Source: JACCZX01 sp963824935 (lineage in GTDB: Bacteria; Pseudomonadota; Gammaproteobacteria; Burkholderiales; Burkholderiaceae_F). Taken from it: 64,000 nucleotides of DNA. Under the pieces are notes generated by a model. That model did not search any database, was not told the origin of the DNA, and was given only the letters and a program-made list of their open reading frames with translations. Made by a program: the position numbers and the translations under genes. Every line of letters begins with the position of its first letter. The first letter of the stretch is position 1. The DNA is taken from NCBI GenBank assembly GCA_963824935.1, contig CAWGRF010000027.1, positions 1 to 64,000 on the forward strand, read 5' to 3'. Shown here piece after piece: positions 1 to 8,465 of this stretch.

Positions 1-1321
1 TATCAAGGCGACGCATTCGCTCCCATAGATTCTTGCGGCTAATTCCTAGAGACGCGGCACTCTCGTTGATTTGCCAGCCATGACGCTCGAGCACACCAAC
101 GACATAGTGACGCTCGCAACGCTGGAGGTAGTGAGCCAGAGTGTCAGCTTCATCGCCCGTTTCCGCGAAGCTTGTTGCAAGACCATCTTCGAGTAGGTCG
201 GACGGCTCCAGCGTGGTGTGTCGGGCCAGGATGCATGCTCGCGCAATGCAGTGTTGCAACTCTCGGATGTTGCCAGGCCACGCTTGCGCGACCAATGCTG
301 CTTCGGCAGCAACACTCAACTTCCTTACCTCGCCTGGACGCTGGCGCGCATGCTCGGCTAGAAACACGCGTGCGAGCCAGAGGATGTCATCGGGACGCTC
401 ACGCAGCGGCGGAATGCGCAAGTGAATCACATTGACTCGATAAAACAGATCTTCTCGAAACCGTCCTGCGACGACTAACGCGTGAAGGTCTGTGTTGGTG
501 GCACCCACAAGGCGCAGTCGTACGGCGATGCGACGCTCACCGCCCACGCGCATCACTTCCCGTTCCTGGATTGCCCGCAAGAGTTTCGCTTGCATCGTCA
601 GGGGCATGTCGCCGATTTCATCCAGGAACAACGTGCCGCCTTCAGCTTGCTCGAACACGCCGCGCTTGGTGCGAACGGCTCCTGTAAAAGCGCCTCTCTC
701 GTGGCCGAACAATTCGGCCTCCAACAGACTTTCTGACAGGGAGGCGCAATTTACGGCGATGAATGGTTGCGCGCGCGCCGGGTCGCCCAGACGATGCAAC
801 AGTTGCGCAACGCGCTCCTTGCCGACTCCGGACTCACCGGTGATCAGCACGGTGTCAGCGCATTGCGCGATACGTGGCAAAAGCTCCTCGATCCGGCGCA
901 TCGGTGTGGACACGCCCAGCACAGGCGGCGGCGCCGCGATTGCCGGCACGGGCGTGGAAAGCCGCGCACACAGCTGCAGTTTTGCAATGAGTAGTTCAAT
1001 ATCGAACGGCTTCGTGATGTAGTCAGCCGCGCCGAGTTTGAGCATCTCGACCGCTCGATCGACCGTGCCATAGGCAGTGATGAAGATAAAGGGCGGTAGG
1101 TCCTGATCTCGCGCGCGCAATTCACGGAACAAATCTTCCCCGCTCAGATCCGGTAGGCGTATATCGCTGACCACGGCACCGTACGGTTCACACCCAATAC
1201 TTTCGAGCGCGGTGCGACCGCACCGATGCCAGTCGAATTGAAAACCTTCGAGCGCAAAGCGGTCGCACAGCGACTCGCCCATGATGGGATCGTCTTCGAT
1301 CAGACAGAGCTTGCTGGTCAT
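1..1321 (-). CDS. aioR: Sigma-54-dependent response regulator AioR (3' end cut by window edge)
   Basis: Enhancer-binding response regulator for arsenite oxidase expression. The frame is open from the ATG at 1321 to the left edge (440 codons), so only the last few residues are likely missing. A receiver domain (about residues 4-120) carries the phospho-acceptor Asp53 in VSDIRLP and a Lys in ITKPF. The AAA+ domain has the Walker A GESGVGKE and the sigma-54 contact motif GAFTGA, and a Fis-type helix-turn-helix (SLGISRKNLWERM) ends the visible part. The start overlaps the aioS stop by 4 bp (ATGA), so kinase and regulator are translationally coupled. The name rests on this pairing and on aioX and aioBA next door; the family assignment itself is firm. 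Confidence 0.93.
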   Translation of the reverse strand, partial: MTSKLCLIEDDPIMGESLCDRFALEGFQFDWHRCGRTALESIGCEPYGAVVSDIRLPDLSGEDLFRELRARDQDLPPFIFITAYGTVDRAVEMLKLGAADYITKPFDIELLIAKLQLCARLSTPVPAIAAPPPVLGVSTPMRRIEELLPRIAQCADTVLITGESGVGKERVAQLLHRLGDPARAQPFIAVNCASLSESLLEAELFGHERGAFTGAVRTKRGVFEQAEGGTLFLDEIGDMPLTMQAKLLRAIQEREVMRVGGERRIAVRLRLVGATNTDLHALVVAGRFREDLFYRVNVIHLRIPPLRERPDDILWLARVFLAEHARQRPGEVRKLSVAAEAALVAQAWPGNIRELQHCIARACILARHTTLEPSDLLEDGLATSFAETGDEADTLAHYLQRCERHYVVGVLERHGWQINESAASLGISRKNLWERMRRLD

Positions 1322-2760
1322 GCTGGCGTTGCCAACGGCAGGCTCACTGTGAAACAGGTTTCCGGTGCTTCACTCTTTACCGTAATTGCCCCCTTGAGTT
1401 GCTGCACGATCTGATAAGTGACCCACAGCCCGAGGCCGCTTCGCAACTCGCTGGACGTCGCGAACGGCTCAAACAAGTGCTCCAGCTGCGCCGGCGCGAT
1501 GAGCTTGCCGTCGTTACGAACATCGAGCACAAGCGAGCCATTGTGGCGCGTAATGCTGCAGCCAACACGACCGCGCTCGGCGGCTGCTTGAACAGCATTA
1601 AGCAACAGGTTAATCAGGATCTGTCGCACTTGCGTCGATGGCAGTGGCACGGTCTCCGTAACGGAATTGTCCCAGCTTAACGCTATGGCTTTTTCTTTGG
1701 CTTGCGGCTGAATCAGTGTGCGAATGTCTTCGACATCTTCATGAGTCAGTGCGTGCACTTCAAGCCGCGCCTCGACTAGCAGTGCGTTGACCGTATTGCG
1801 AATCTGCAGCAGACCGCGCTGAAGCAGCGACATTGTCCGTGCAGCGACGGGATCGGATTTGCCGTGATGACCGAAGGTATTGATCGCGTTCAACATGCCC
1901 CCGAGCGGGTTATTGATTTCATGCGCGATTCCGGCCGTGAGCCTGCCGATCGCCGCCAGCCGGTCAGCAGCAATCATCTCCTTCTCGAGCGCTCGTTTCT
2001 GATCCAGCTCATCAAGCATGCGCTCAAACTCGCGCCCTAGCTGACCAATCTCATCACCGCCAAAATAAAGCCCGCGCGACAGGTCTGCGCGCGGCGCGCT
2101 ACTTACCCGACCCATCGCTGTTGCAAGGCGCGACAAAGGCACCGTAATGCGCCGTCCAATTAACCAGCCGGCGGGAAGCAGAATCGCGAGGATGAGCAGC
2201 GTTGAAAGCGCGACCCGCCTCAGCATCGCGGTAAGACGTGGCAGAAAGAGCGATTCGGCATAGGTAAGCAACACCGTTCCAAGGCGTGTGCCATCGTCTG
2301 CAAGGATTGGAACGGCGATGGCGATGTGATTCCCGTCCTGACCCTTCAGCTGAGTTGTACCCGTGCGGTTTTGCGCCGCTCCGGTGTCAATCAACGACGC
2401 GGAAAGCGGCTCAACCTCGGCTAACAAAGCCAACGTCGGGAATAGGGCCGGATGCGTAGAAACATAAATACGGCCGTCGGCTGACACCACCGTGATCGTT
2501 TTCTCATCTGTAACGACGCTGCTGTCACGCTCGAGCGGGGTCATCACGATCTCGTAGGCCTGCCACAGCTCGTCGCGCAGCATCAGGGGCGCCAGTGTGC
2601 GTGACAACGTGCTGCCAAGGCTTTCTGCATTAGCAACAAGATCGCGCCGAAGATCACTGTAGCTCTGCCAACCCAAGATCGCCGATACAACCGTCACGGC
2701 GACGATGATCACAACACTGAGCGTCAGGGGAACCTTGTAGCGATAGCTCAAATGTTTCAT
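1318..2760 (-). CDS. aioS: Sensor histidine kinase AioS
   Basis: Membrane sensor kinase, 480 aa, for the arsenite-responsive two-component system. Starting at the ATG at 2760 puts a first membrane helix near residues 8-30. A periplasmic domain of about 150 residues follows, then a second helix (LSTLLILAILLPAGWLIG) and a HAMP linker. The HisKA box reads GIAHEINNPLGG, and the ATPase domain has the N box (ILINLLLNAVQA) and a G box (SGLGLWVTYQIV). An in-frame extension to 2901 would run into aioX and is unlikely to be used. The gene sits 16 bp after aioX and overlaps aioR by 4 bp, forming an aioXSR operon. In characterised systems AioX hands the arsenite signal to AioS. Confidence 0.92.
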   Translation of the reverse strand: MKHLSYRYKVPLTLSVVIIVAVTVVSAILGWQSYSDLRRDLVANAESLGSTLSRTLAPLMLRDELWQAYEIVMTPLERDSSVVTDEKTITVVSADGRIYVSTHPALFPTLALLAEVEPLSASLIDTGAAQNRTGTTQLKGQDGNHIAIAVPILADDGTRLGTVLLTYAESLFLPRLTAMLRRVALSTLLILAILLPAGWLIGRRITVPLSRLATAMGRVSSAPRADLSRGLYFGGDEIGQLGREFERMLDELDQKRALEKEMIAADRLAAIGRLTAGIAHEINNPLGGMLNAINTFGHHGKSDPVAARTMSLLQRGLLQIRNTVNALLVEARLEVHALTHEDVEDIRTLIQPQAKEKAIALSWDNSVTETVPLPSTQVRQILINLLLNAVQAAAERGRVGCSITRHNGSLVLDVRNDGKLIAPAQLEHLFEPFATSSELRSGLGLWVTYQIVQQLKGAITVKSEAPETCFTVSLPLATPA

Positions 2761-2776
2761 GCGCGCACCAGACGTA

Positions 2777-3715
2777 TTACGGCAGCCGTTGCCTCGCGGC
2801 GACAAACTCCATCGCTCGCGCGATGCCATCGAACACGCGTTCCTCGCCCGGAACGAAGCCGTCGAGATTAAGGTCCTGCAGTAATGCACGGCCGGCTGCA
2901 TCCTTGTTCATGCCAACGAGCGTGGCCTGCATTGCGGAAAACTGGTCGGCCTCGATAGACTTGCGCGCCACCAGCGGCGGAAAGCCATATTCGTCCGACT
3001 TGCGCGCTACGCGTGTCCGTGATGTCTGCTGCGGAAACCTTCGGGCGAGCGTCTCCCACACGTAACCATCGACCGCGCCGGCCTGCGCGACTCCGGTTGC
3101 CACGGCAGCGACCACCTTACGATGTGCATACGTGAAGAAACTCTTACGAAACAAGGTGGGTGGATCAAGTCCCTCGCGCAGCATGTCAAATTGCGGCACA
3201 AGAAAGCCCGAGTTCGAGTCGGGATCAGAGTAGGCAAAGATGCGGCCTTGCAGATCGGCAAACGTGCGCGTCTGCTGATCTGCTTCAGAGACGATCAAAT
3301 AGGATTGGTATAGCGGCTTGCCTTGATATATCGGCGTCGCTAGTAAACGCATGAAAGCCTTGTTACGCGCATACGGATAGCCGCATACCCACGCGAAATC
3401 GAGTTGCTCGCTGAAGATGAGCTGCGTGATCTCACGGTAGCTGCCGCGCTGGACAAAGGTGACAGCGCGGTCCAGCTTGCTTTCCAGATAGGCACGCCAG
3501 GTGTTCAAGAAAGCGAGCTGGTCGTCGAGGATTACCGCCGTCGTCCCAATCCGCAGCGCCGACGAACTTCTTACGTAGCGGGGCACCAGCGCCGCTGTCG
3601 CGAATGCAACAGCGCTGCGCACGACATGACGGCGCGCAGCTAAAGCACCGACCCTGTTCTCGTTGCTGTCGTTCACACGTGCACGCCTCAGCGTTAGGGG
3701 TGCCAGTCTAGTCAC
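2777..3715 (-). CDS. aioX: Periplasmic arsenite-sensing binding protein AioX
   Basis: Phosphate/phosphonate-type periplasmic binding protein, 312 aa. Known AioX proteins bind As(III) and stimulate AioS. A long N-terminus with a basic stretch (RRHVVRS) and a hydrophobic run precedes the mature domain, consistent with export. The mature domain contains a Cys at residue 111 in AWVCGYPY, the equivalent of the cysteine essential for arsenite sensing in characterised AioX. The start at 3715 is a GTG; a second GTG at 3676 would give a shorter signal region and is equally possible. It is the first gene of aioXSR and diverges from aioBA across 223 bp that hold the promoter and operator-like palindromes. 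Confidence 0.88.
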   Translation of the reverse strand: MTRLAPLTLRRARVNDSNENRVGALAARRHVVRSAVAFATAALVPRYVRSSSALRIGTTAVILDDQLAFLNTWRAYLESKLDRAVTFVQRGSYREITQLIFSEQLDFAWVCGYPYARNKAFMRLLATPIYQGKPLYQSYLIVSEADQQTRTFADLQGRIFAYSDPDSNSGFLVPQFDMLREGLDPPTLFRKSFFTYAHRKVVAAVATGVAQAGAVDGYVWETLARRFPQQTSRTRVARKSDEYGFPPLVARKSIEADQFSAMQATLVGMNKDAAGRALLQDLNLDGFVPGEERVFDGIARAMEFVAARQRLP

Positions 3716-3752
3716 GCTGGCCGCAGGTGCATACAGCCACCAGCCATCACGC

Positions 3753-3810
3753 GTTACCAGTTGGTAACTCCTCAGCGATCGCTCGTCCGGCCATGTTACC
3801 CATCGGTGAC
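3753..3810. promoter_or_regulatory. Two palindromic sites, probable AioR enhancer (UAS)
   Basis: A perfect inverted repeat GTTACCAGTTGGTAAC lies at 3753-3768. A one-mismatch relative, GTTACCCATCGGTGAC, lies at 3795-3810. The sites start 42 bp apart, about four helical turns, so they would face the same side of the DNA. They lie 66-123 bp upstream of the sigma-54 promoter, the usual distance for an enhancer-binding regulator such as AioR. The distal site is also only 38 bp from the aioX start, so it could affect aioXSR. Assignment to AioR is inferred from position and symmetry. Confidence 0.65.
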
Positions 3811-3875
3811 GCTGCTCGTGTCGCCTCGTTTCACAAGCCCTTCATTCGATGCGGTTTTCATGGCAGTGCTGACTC

Positions 3876-3891
3876 TGGAACGATGCTTGCG
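3876..3891 (+). promoter_or_regulatory. Sigma-54 (-24/-12) promoter of aioBA
   Basis: TGGAACGATGCTTGCG matches the -24/-12 consensus at nearly every position, with GG and GC exactly ten bases apart. It is 47 bp before the aioB ATG and in front of a strong ribosome site (AAGGAGG). Characterised betaproteobacterial aioBA operons use RpoN, and the neighbouring regulator has the GAFTGA motif needed to activate it. Confidence 0.85.
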
Positions 3892-3938
3892 GTCTGCTTC
3901 ACCCTTGGAGTGTCGATCGACAACGACAAGGAGGTTCA

Positions 3939-4460
3939 ATGGCTGCTGAAATCACACGCAGGCAGTTCCTGAAAGTGGGAGGCGGGGCGACTGCCGCCGC
4001 GGGGTTGGCTGTTGGTGGAATCGGCGATGCGCAAGCGGCACCCGCGCAGAACGCTGGAGCTACCGTCCTTCCCTATCCGAAACGTGCTGTTGGTGCGGCC
4101 GCCGTCCTGAAGGTCAATACACCTGTGACCTTTAACTACCCAGACGCGGCTTCACCGTGCATGCTGATCAAGATGGACCGCCCGGTAAAGGGAGGCGCAG
4201 GTCCGAACGGAGACATCGTCGCCTACAGCACGCTCTGTACTCACATGGGGTGTCCGGTGGCGTATGACGCGAGCTCGCGTCTATTTAAGTGCGGCTGTCA
4301 CTTCAGCACATTCGACGCCGAAATGGGCGGGCAAATGGTATGCGGCCAGGCGACCGAGAATCTGCCGCGCATCGTGCTCCAACACAACAAGGGCAATGAC
4401 AGCATTACCGCGGTCGCTGTCGAAGGCCTGATCTACGGCCGTCAGTCCAATCTGCTTTAA
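3939..4460 (+). CDS. aioB: Arsenite oxidase small subunit AioB (Rieske)
   Basis: Rieske [2Fe-2S] subunit of periplasmic arsenite oxidase, 173 aa. It passes electrons from AioA to a cytochrome or similar acceptor. A Tat signal (TRRQFLK, then a hydrophobic stretch ending near AQA) exports the folded complex. The cluster ligands are Cys100-x-His102 and Cys118-x2-His121. Two further cysteines, 105 and 120, are placed to form the Rieske-domain disulfide found in some enzymes of this family. The gene is first in aioBA, behind a sigma-54 promoter, and is 9 bp from aioA. Confidence 0.96.
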   Translation: MAAEITRRQFLKVGGGATAAAGLAVGGIGDAQAAPAQNAGATVLPYPKRAVGAAAVLKVNTPVTFNYPDAASPCMLIKMDRPVKGGAGPNGDIVAYSTLCTHMGCPVAYDASSRLFKCGCHFSTFDAEMGGQMVCGQATENLPRIVLQHNKGNDSITAVAVEGLIYGRQSNLL

Positions 4461-4469
4461 GGAGGCGTC

Positions 4470-6947
4470 ATGACCCAGTTCAAAGACCGCGTGCCGCTTC
4501 CACCCGCCAATGCGAGCAAGACGCAGATGACTTGCCACTTCTGCATCGTCGGGTGTGGGTACCACGTTTACAAATGGCCGGAAAACGTCGAAGGCGGACG
4601 TGCTCCGACGCAGAACGCGCTTGGTCTGGACTACAGCAAGCAGCTGCCGCCGCTTGCCCAGATCATGACACCGGCGATGCACAACGTGATCGAAGACAAG
4701 GGCCGTCGTTACAACATCATGATCCTGCCGGACAAGGCTTGCGTAGTGAACCAAGGCCTGTCGTCGGTGAGAGGCGGGCAGATGGCAACGTATATGTATA
4801 CGGCTGACGGTGACGGCAAAGCGCGCCTGAAAGAGCCGCGCCTGTTCTCCAACGGCCAATGGGTCGACACCACCTGGGAGGACGCGCTGCAGGTCTACTG
4901 CGGTGTAACCAAGAAAATCCTCGACAGCGAAGGGCCTAGTGGTCTCGCGTACAACTGCTTTGACCACGGCGGTGCCGGTGGCGGCTTCGAGAACACGTGG
5001 GGTACTGGCAAGCTGATGTTCAGCGCGTTGCAAACCCCGCTGGTGCGCATCCACAACCGTCCCGCGTACAACTCCGAGTGCCATGCCACACGCGATATGG
5101 GTGTGGGCGAACTAAACAACGGCTATGAGGATGCAGAGCTGGCCGATGTGATCGTCGGCATTGGCGCGAATCAGTACGAAACGCAGACCAACTACTTCCT
5201 GGCGCACTGGATTCCGAACCTGCAGGGCGGCACGATGGCGAAGCGCAAGCAGTTTTTCGCGAATGAGAACTTGCCGCCGGCGCGTTTTATCTTTATCGAT
5301 CCACGGCGTACGAACACGATCGCTATCGCTGAGCAGGTTGCCAAGGATCGAGTGCTTCATCTTGACATCCAGCCCGGAACGGACATCGCGTTATTCAACG
5401 GTCTGTTCACGCACGTCGTTGAGAACGGCTGGATCGACAAGGAATTTATCGCAAAGCACACGAGTGGGTTTGACGCAGTGGTTAAAGCCAACCGACTTTC
5501 GCTCGAGGAGTGCAGCAAGATCACCGGTGTGCCTGTGGAGAAGCTGCGTCAGGCCGCTGAATGGGCTTACAAACCCAAGTCAGATGGCAAGCCGCCGCGA
5601 GCGATGCATGCCTACGAGAAGGGAATCATCTGGGGCAACGACAATTACCTGATCCAGTCGGCCCTAGTCGATCTTGTGCTCGCCACGCATAACGTCGGGC
5701 GTCGCGGCACGGGCTGCGTCCGCATGGGTGGCCATCAGGAGGGTTACACCCGACCACCGTATCCGGGCAATACGAAGATCTTCGTCGACGAAGAGTTGAT
5801 GAAGGGCAAAGGCAAGATGCTCACCGCGTGGGCGTGCAATAACTTTCAGACGACCTGCAACGCACAGGCCTACCGCGCAGCGATTCACAAGCGCGCAAAC
5901 ATCGTCAAGGATGCGATGGCGGTCGCTCGCGGCGCCACGCCGACGCAGATGGTCGATGTGATTTTTGACGCGTGTGGTAAGGGCGGACTGTTCGTGACCA
6001 CGATCGATCTCTACCCGGTGATGTTCTCGGAGGCGTCGCACATGCTGCTGCCGGCCGCGCACCCCGGTGAGATGAACCTCACATCGATGAACGGTGAGCG
6101 ACGGATCCGGCTGTCCGAGAAATTCATGGACCCGCCGGGCAGCGCGAAGCCCGACTGCCTGATAGCGGCCGACATGGCCAACACGCTGAAGCGCATGTAT
6201 GAAAAGGATGGCAACGCCAAGATGGCGCAGCGCTTTGCCGGTTTCGATTGGAAGAGCGAGGAAGATGCGTTCAATGACGGCTTCCGTCGGGCGGGACAGC
6301 CGGGCGTCGGACCGATCGACAGCCAGGGCGGTAACACCGGCAATCTGGTTACGTTTGAGCGACTGCGCGCTATGGGCAACAACGGCGTGCAGCTCCCGGT
6401 GAAGGAGTATCGCGACGGCAAGCTTATCGGTACGCCGATGCTGTACACCGACAACAAGTTCGATACGGACGACGGCAAAGCGAAGTTTCTGCCTTCACCG
6501 TGGCCTGGCTTGCCAAAGCCGATCGCTGATTTGAAAGCGAAGCACAAGTTCTGGATCAACAACGGTCGGATCAATGAGGTGTGGCAGACCGGCTATCACA
6601 ACAAGTACAACGAATTCGTGCGCGGCCGCTTTCCGATGTCGATTATCGAGATGAACCCTCAGGACGCCGCCGCGCTTAACGTCCAGGGCGGCGATATCGT
6701 CGAGGTCTACAACGAATATGGTTCGACGTTCGCAATGGCCTATCCCGAGCCGGACATCAAGCCCGGCCATACTTTTATGCAGTTCGGCTATGACAATGGC
6801 GTGCAGGGCAACGTGACGACTAATTGGACCGACCGCAACATCATTCCGTACTACAAGGGAACTTGGGCAAGCGTTCGACGCGTTGGCACGATTGCCGACC
6901 ACAAAAAAGAAATCAGTTTCAAGAGCCGGCGCTACGACCGGTCCTGA
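4470..6947 (+). CDS. aioA: Arsenite oxidase large subunit AioA (molybdopterin)
   Basis: Catalytic subunit, 825 aa, oxidising As(III) to As(V) in the periplasm with Mo-bis-MGD and a [3Fe-4S] cluster. The N-terminal cluster motif is Cys22-x2-Cys25-x3-Cys29 without a fourth Cys, as expected for the 3Fe-4S arsenite oxidase branch of the DMSO reductase family. The protein has no signal of its own and is normally exported with AioB. Full family length with no frame breaks. Translation starts at an ATG behind TAAGGAGG, which overlaps the end of aioB. A hairpin terminator lies 26 bp after the stop, so aioBA is a two-gene unit separate from the ars genes that follow. Confidence 0.97.
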   Translation: MTQFKDRVPLPPANASKTQMTCHFCIVGCGYHVYKWPENVEGGRAPTQNALGLDYSKQLPPLAQIMTPAMHNVIEDKGRRYNIMILPDKACVVNQGLSSVRGGQMATYMYTADGDGKARLKEPRLFSNGQWVDTTWEDALQVYCGVTKKILDSEGPSGLAYNCFDHGGAGGGFENTWGTGKLMFSALQTPLVRIHNRPAYNSECHATRDMGVGELNNGYEDAELADVIVGIGANQYETQTNYFLAHWIPNLQGGTMAKRKQFFANENLPPARFIFIDPRRTNTIAIAEQVAKDRVLHLDIQPGTDIALFNGLFTHVVENGWIDKEFIAKHTSGFDAVVKANRLSLEECSKITGVPVEKLRQAAEWAYKPKSDGKPPRAMHAYEKGIIWGNDNYLIQSALVDLVLATHNVGRRGTGCVRMGGHQEGYTRPPYPGNTKIFVDEELMKGKGKMLTAWACNNFQTTCNAQAYRAAIHKRANIVKDAMAVARGATPTQMVDVIFDACGKGGLFVTTIDLYPVMFSEASHMLLPAAHPGEMNLTSMNGERRIRLSEKFMDPPGSAKPDCLIAADMANTLKRMYEKDGNAKMAQRFAGFDWKSEEDAFNDGFRRAGQPGVGPIDSQGGNTGNLVTFERLRAMGNNGVQLPVKEYRDGKLIGTPMLYTDNKFDTDDGKAKFLPSPWPGLPKPIADLKAKHKFWINNGRINEVWQTGYHNKYNEFVRGRFPMSIIEMNPQDAAALNVQGGDIVEVYNEYGSTFAMAYPEPDIKPGHTFMQFGYDNGVQGNVTTNWTDRNIIPYYKGTWASVRRVGTIADHKKEISFKSRRYDRS

Positions 6948-6973
6948 GCGACGTCTCCTGAAGCAGCACCCCT

Positions 6974-7000
6974 CGGCGCCCTTGGGCGCCGTTTTTTTTT
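6974..7000 (+). terminator. Rho-independent terminator after aioA
   Basis: An 8-bp self-complementary stem (CGGCGCCC / GGGCGCCG, 6974-6991) is followed by nine T residues (6992-7000). It ends the aioBA transcript before the ars operon. Confidence 0.92.
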
Positions 7001-7060
7001 CCATACCGTGTCCCCGCATAGCTCGAGAGCACTGGGTAGCGCATCGTTAGCGGCCGGGCT

Positions 7061-7087
7061 TGACGATCGTCATTATTTAGATAATCA
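7061..7087 (+). promoter_or_regulatory. arsR promoter/operator region
   Basis: A TTGACG-like -35 begins at 7060, and GATAAT lies just before the arsR start. An imperfect inverted repeat TCATTAT-TTAG-ATAATCA covers 7070-7087, a size and place expected for an ArsR dimer site that would block RNA polymerase. The -35/-10 spacing is shorter than ideal, so the exact promoter is uncertain. Confidence 0.45.
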
Positions 7088-7094
7088 TGGAAAT

Positions 7095-7460
7095 ATGAAA
7101 ACGATAGAAGCCGTTAATGCATTAGCCGCACTTGCCCAGGACACTCGGTTGGACATCTTTCGGCTGCTGGTCCAGCAAGGCACGATCGGATTGGCCGCGG
7201 GTGAGATCGCCGAGGCATTGGGCGTTTCGCCCGCGACGCTGTCGTTTCACCTGAAGGAGCTGGCTCACGCGAAGTTAATCACGGCCCGGCAAGACGGTCG
7301 ATTCGTCTTTTACTCAGCCAATTTCACCGCGATGAATCGTCTGCTCGGATTCCTGACCGAGAACTGCTGTGCGGCCGACGGAGGCCCATGCGGGCCGGGC
7401 GCAGCGGCGTGCCCTCCTTCGTCCAGCACCCGGAACTACCGAAGAAAGGTAAAAGCATGA
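7095..7460 (+). CDS. arsR: ArsR-family As(III)-responsive repressor
   Basis: Winged-helix repressor, 121 aa, that should release DNA when it binds As(III). The ATG at 7095 gives the canonical N-terminus (MKTIEAVNALAALAQDTRLD); a longer frame from 7008 would overlap the operator. The recognition helix is LGVSPATLSFHLKEL. The usual metal site in the recognition helix is absent. Instead a C-terminal triad Cys91-Cys92-x6-Cys99 (CCAADGGPC) matches the Acidithiobacillus-type ArsR, where three C-terminal cysteines bind arsenite. The stop overlaps the next start (ATGA), so it leads a coupled ars operon. Confidence 0.92.
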   Translation: MKTIEAVNALAALAQDTRLDIFRLLVQQGTIGLAAGEIAEALGVSPATLSFHLKELAHAKLITARQDGRFVFYSANFTAMNRLLGFLTENCCAADGGPCGPGAAACPPSSSTRNYRRKVKA

Positions 7461-7951
7461 AACGCTTCCACGTACACGTTGCAGTCAAGGATCTCGAATC
7501 GAGTATCCGCTTCTACTCGGTGCTGTTCGGCGTCGAGCCGACCGTGAGCAAGTCCGACTACGCGAAGTGGATGGTCGACGATCCTCGCATCAATTTCGCG
7601 ATCTCACAGCGCGGAGAGCAGATCGGAGTCAACCATCTGGGGCTGCAAGTCGATTCCGACGACGAGTTGGAAGCGCTCCGCGCCCAGGCGCAGTCAGCCG
7701 ATCTTGTCGCCGCGGCGGAGAGAGGCGGAACCTGCTGCTACGCACGGTCTGACAAGTACTGGTACACCGATCCCCAAGGGGTGGCCTGGGAGACGTATCA
7801 CACGCTGAAGCAAGTCGAATTTTTTGGCGGTGACCGCACCGCGGCTTCGCCTCTCGCTGCCGAGAGCGAGCCACAATCGTCGTGCTGCGCGCCAGTCGAC
7901 GCATCGCACCCGATCAAGATCGAGCGCGCAAGCGCCGCCTGCTGCCGATAG
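7457..7951 (+). CDS. arsI: ArsI/CadI-type glyoxalase-fold protein (possible C-As lyase)
   Basis: Vicinal-oxygen-chelate (glyoxalase/dioxygenase) protein, 164 aa. Candidate metal ligands are His5 or His7, His60 (VNHLG) and Glu112 (AWETYH). A vicinal Cys93-Cys94 pair in GTCCYARSDKYW matches the trivalent organoarsenical-binding pair of ArsI, the enzyme that cleaves C-As bonds in methylarsenite. The same family is also annotated as cadmium-induced CadI, so demethylase activity is inferred. The C-terminus carries more cysteines (SSCCAP and a terminal CCR), which could hold metalloid. It overlaps arsR by 4 bp and precedes arsC. Confidence 0.82.
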   Translation: MKRFHVHVAVKDLESSIRFYSVLFGVEPTVSKSDYAKWMVDDPRINFAISQRGEQIGVNHLGLQVDSDDELEALRAQAQSADLVAAAERGGTCCYARSDKYWYTDPQGVAWETYHTLKQVEFFGGDRTAASPLAAESEPQSSCCAPVDASHPIKIERASAACCR

Positions 7952-7961
7952 CTAGCCCGCG

Positions 7962-8465
7962 ATGAGCGGACAACCCAAGCACGTTCTATTCATTTGCACC
8001 GGTAACTCGGCGCGTTCGATCATCGGCGAGGTGCTGCTGAACGCGAGGGCGAAGAAGCGCGGCGACTTCATCGCTCACAGCGCGGGTAGTCATCCCACCG
8101 GGCGCGTCAACCCGCTGACGATCGAATTGCTGCGGAAGAGCCGTTTGCCGACCGATGGCCTGCGCAGCAAGAGTTGGAGTGAGTTTGCGCGGCCGGACGC
8201 GCCCAAGCTCGACTTCGTGTTTACCGTCTGCGACGCTGCCGCCGGTGAAGTGTGTCCGGTGTGGCCGGGGCAACCGGTGACGGCGCATTGGGGTGTCGAA
8301 GACCCGGCCGCCGTCGAGGGCGACGACGAGACCAAGCACAACGCATTCCTGCGCGCGTTTACGACAATGCAACGTCGCCTCGACCTGTTCCTAAGTCTGC
8401 CGCTCGAGAAACTGGACAGGCTCGCGCTGAAGGAGCGGCTCGACTCGATCGGCAAAGTTGACTGA
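7962..8465 (+). CDS. arsC: Arsenate reductase, low-molecular-weight phosphatase type
   Basis: Cytosolic reductase, 167 aa, converting As(V) to As(III). The LMW phosphatase loop Cys12-x5-Arg18 (CTGNSARS) is at the N-terminus, and two further cysteines, Cys90 and Cys98 (FTVCD...VCPVWPG), fit the thioredoxin-coupled three-cysteine relay of the ArsC/Wzb-type enzymes. It follows arsI by 10 bp, and the following aquaporin start lies within its last codons. The C-terminus is longer than in minimal ArsC proteins. Alongside an arsenite oxidase, it would recycle arsenate that leaks into the cell. Confidence 0.93.
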   Translation: MSGQPKHVLFICTGNSARSIIGEVLLNARAKKRGDFIAHSAGSHPTGRVNPLTIELLRKSRLPTDGLRSKSWSEFARPDAPKLDFVFTVCDAAAGEVCPVWPGQPVTAHWGVEDPAAVEGDDETKHNAFLRAFTTMQRRLDLFLSLPLEKLDRLALKERLDSIGKVD

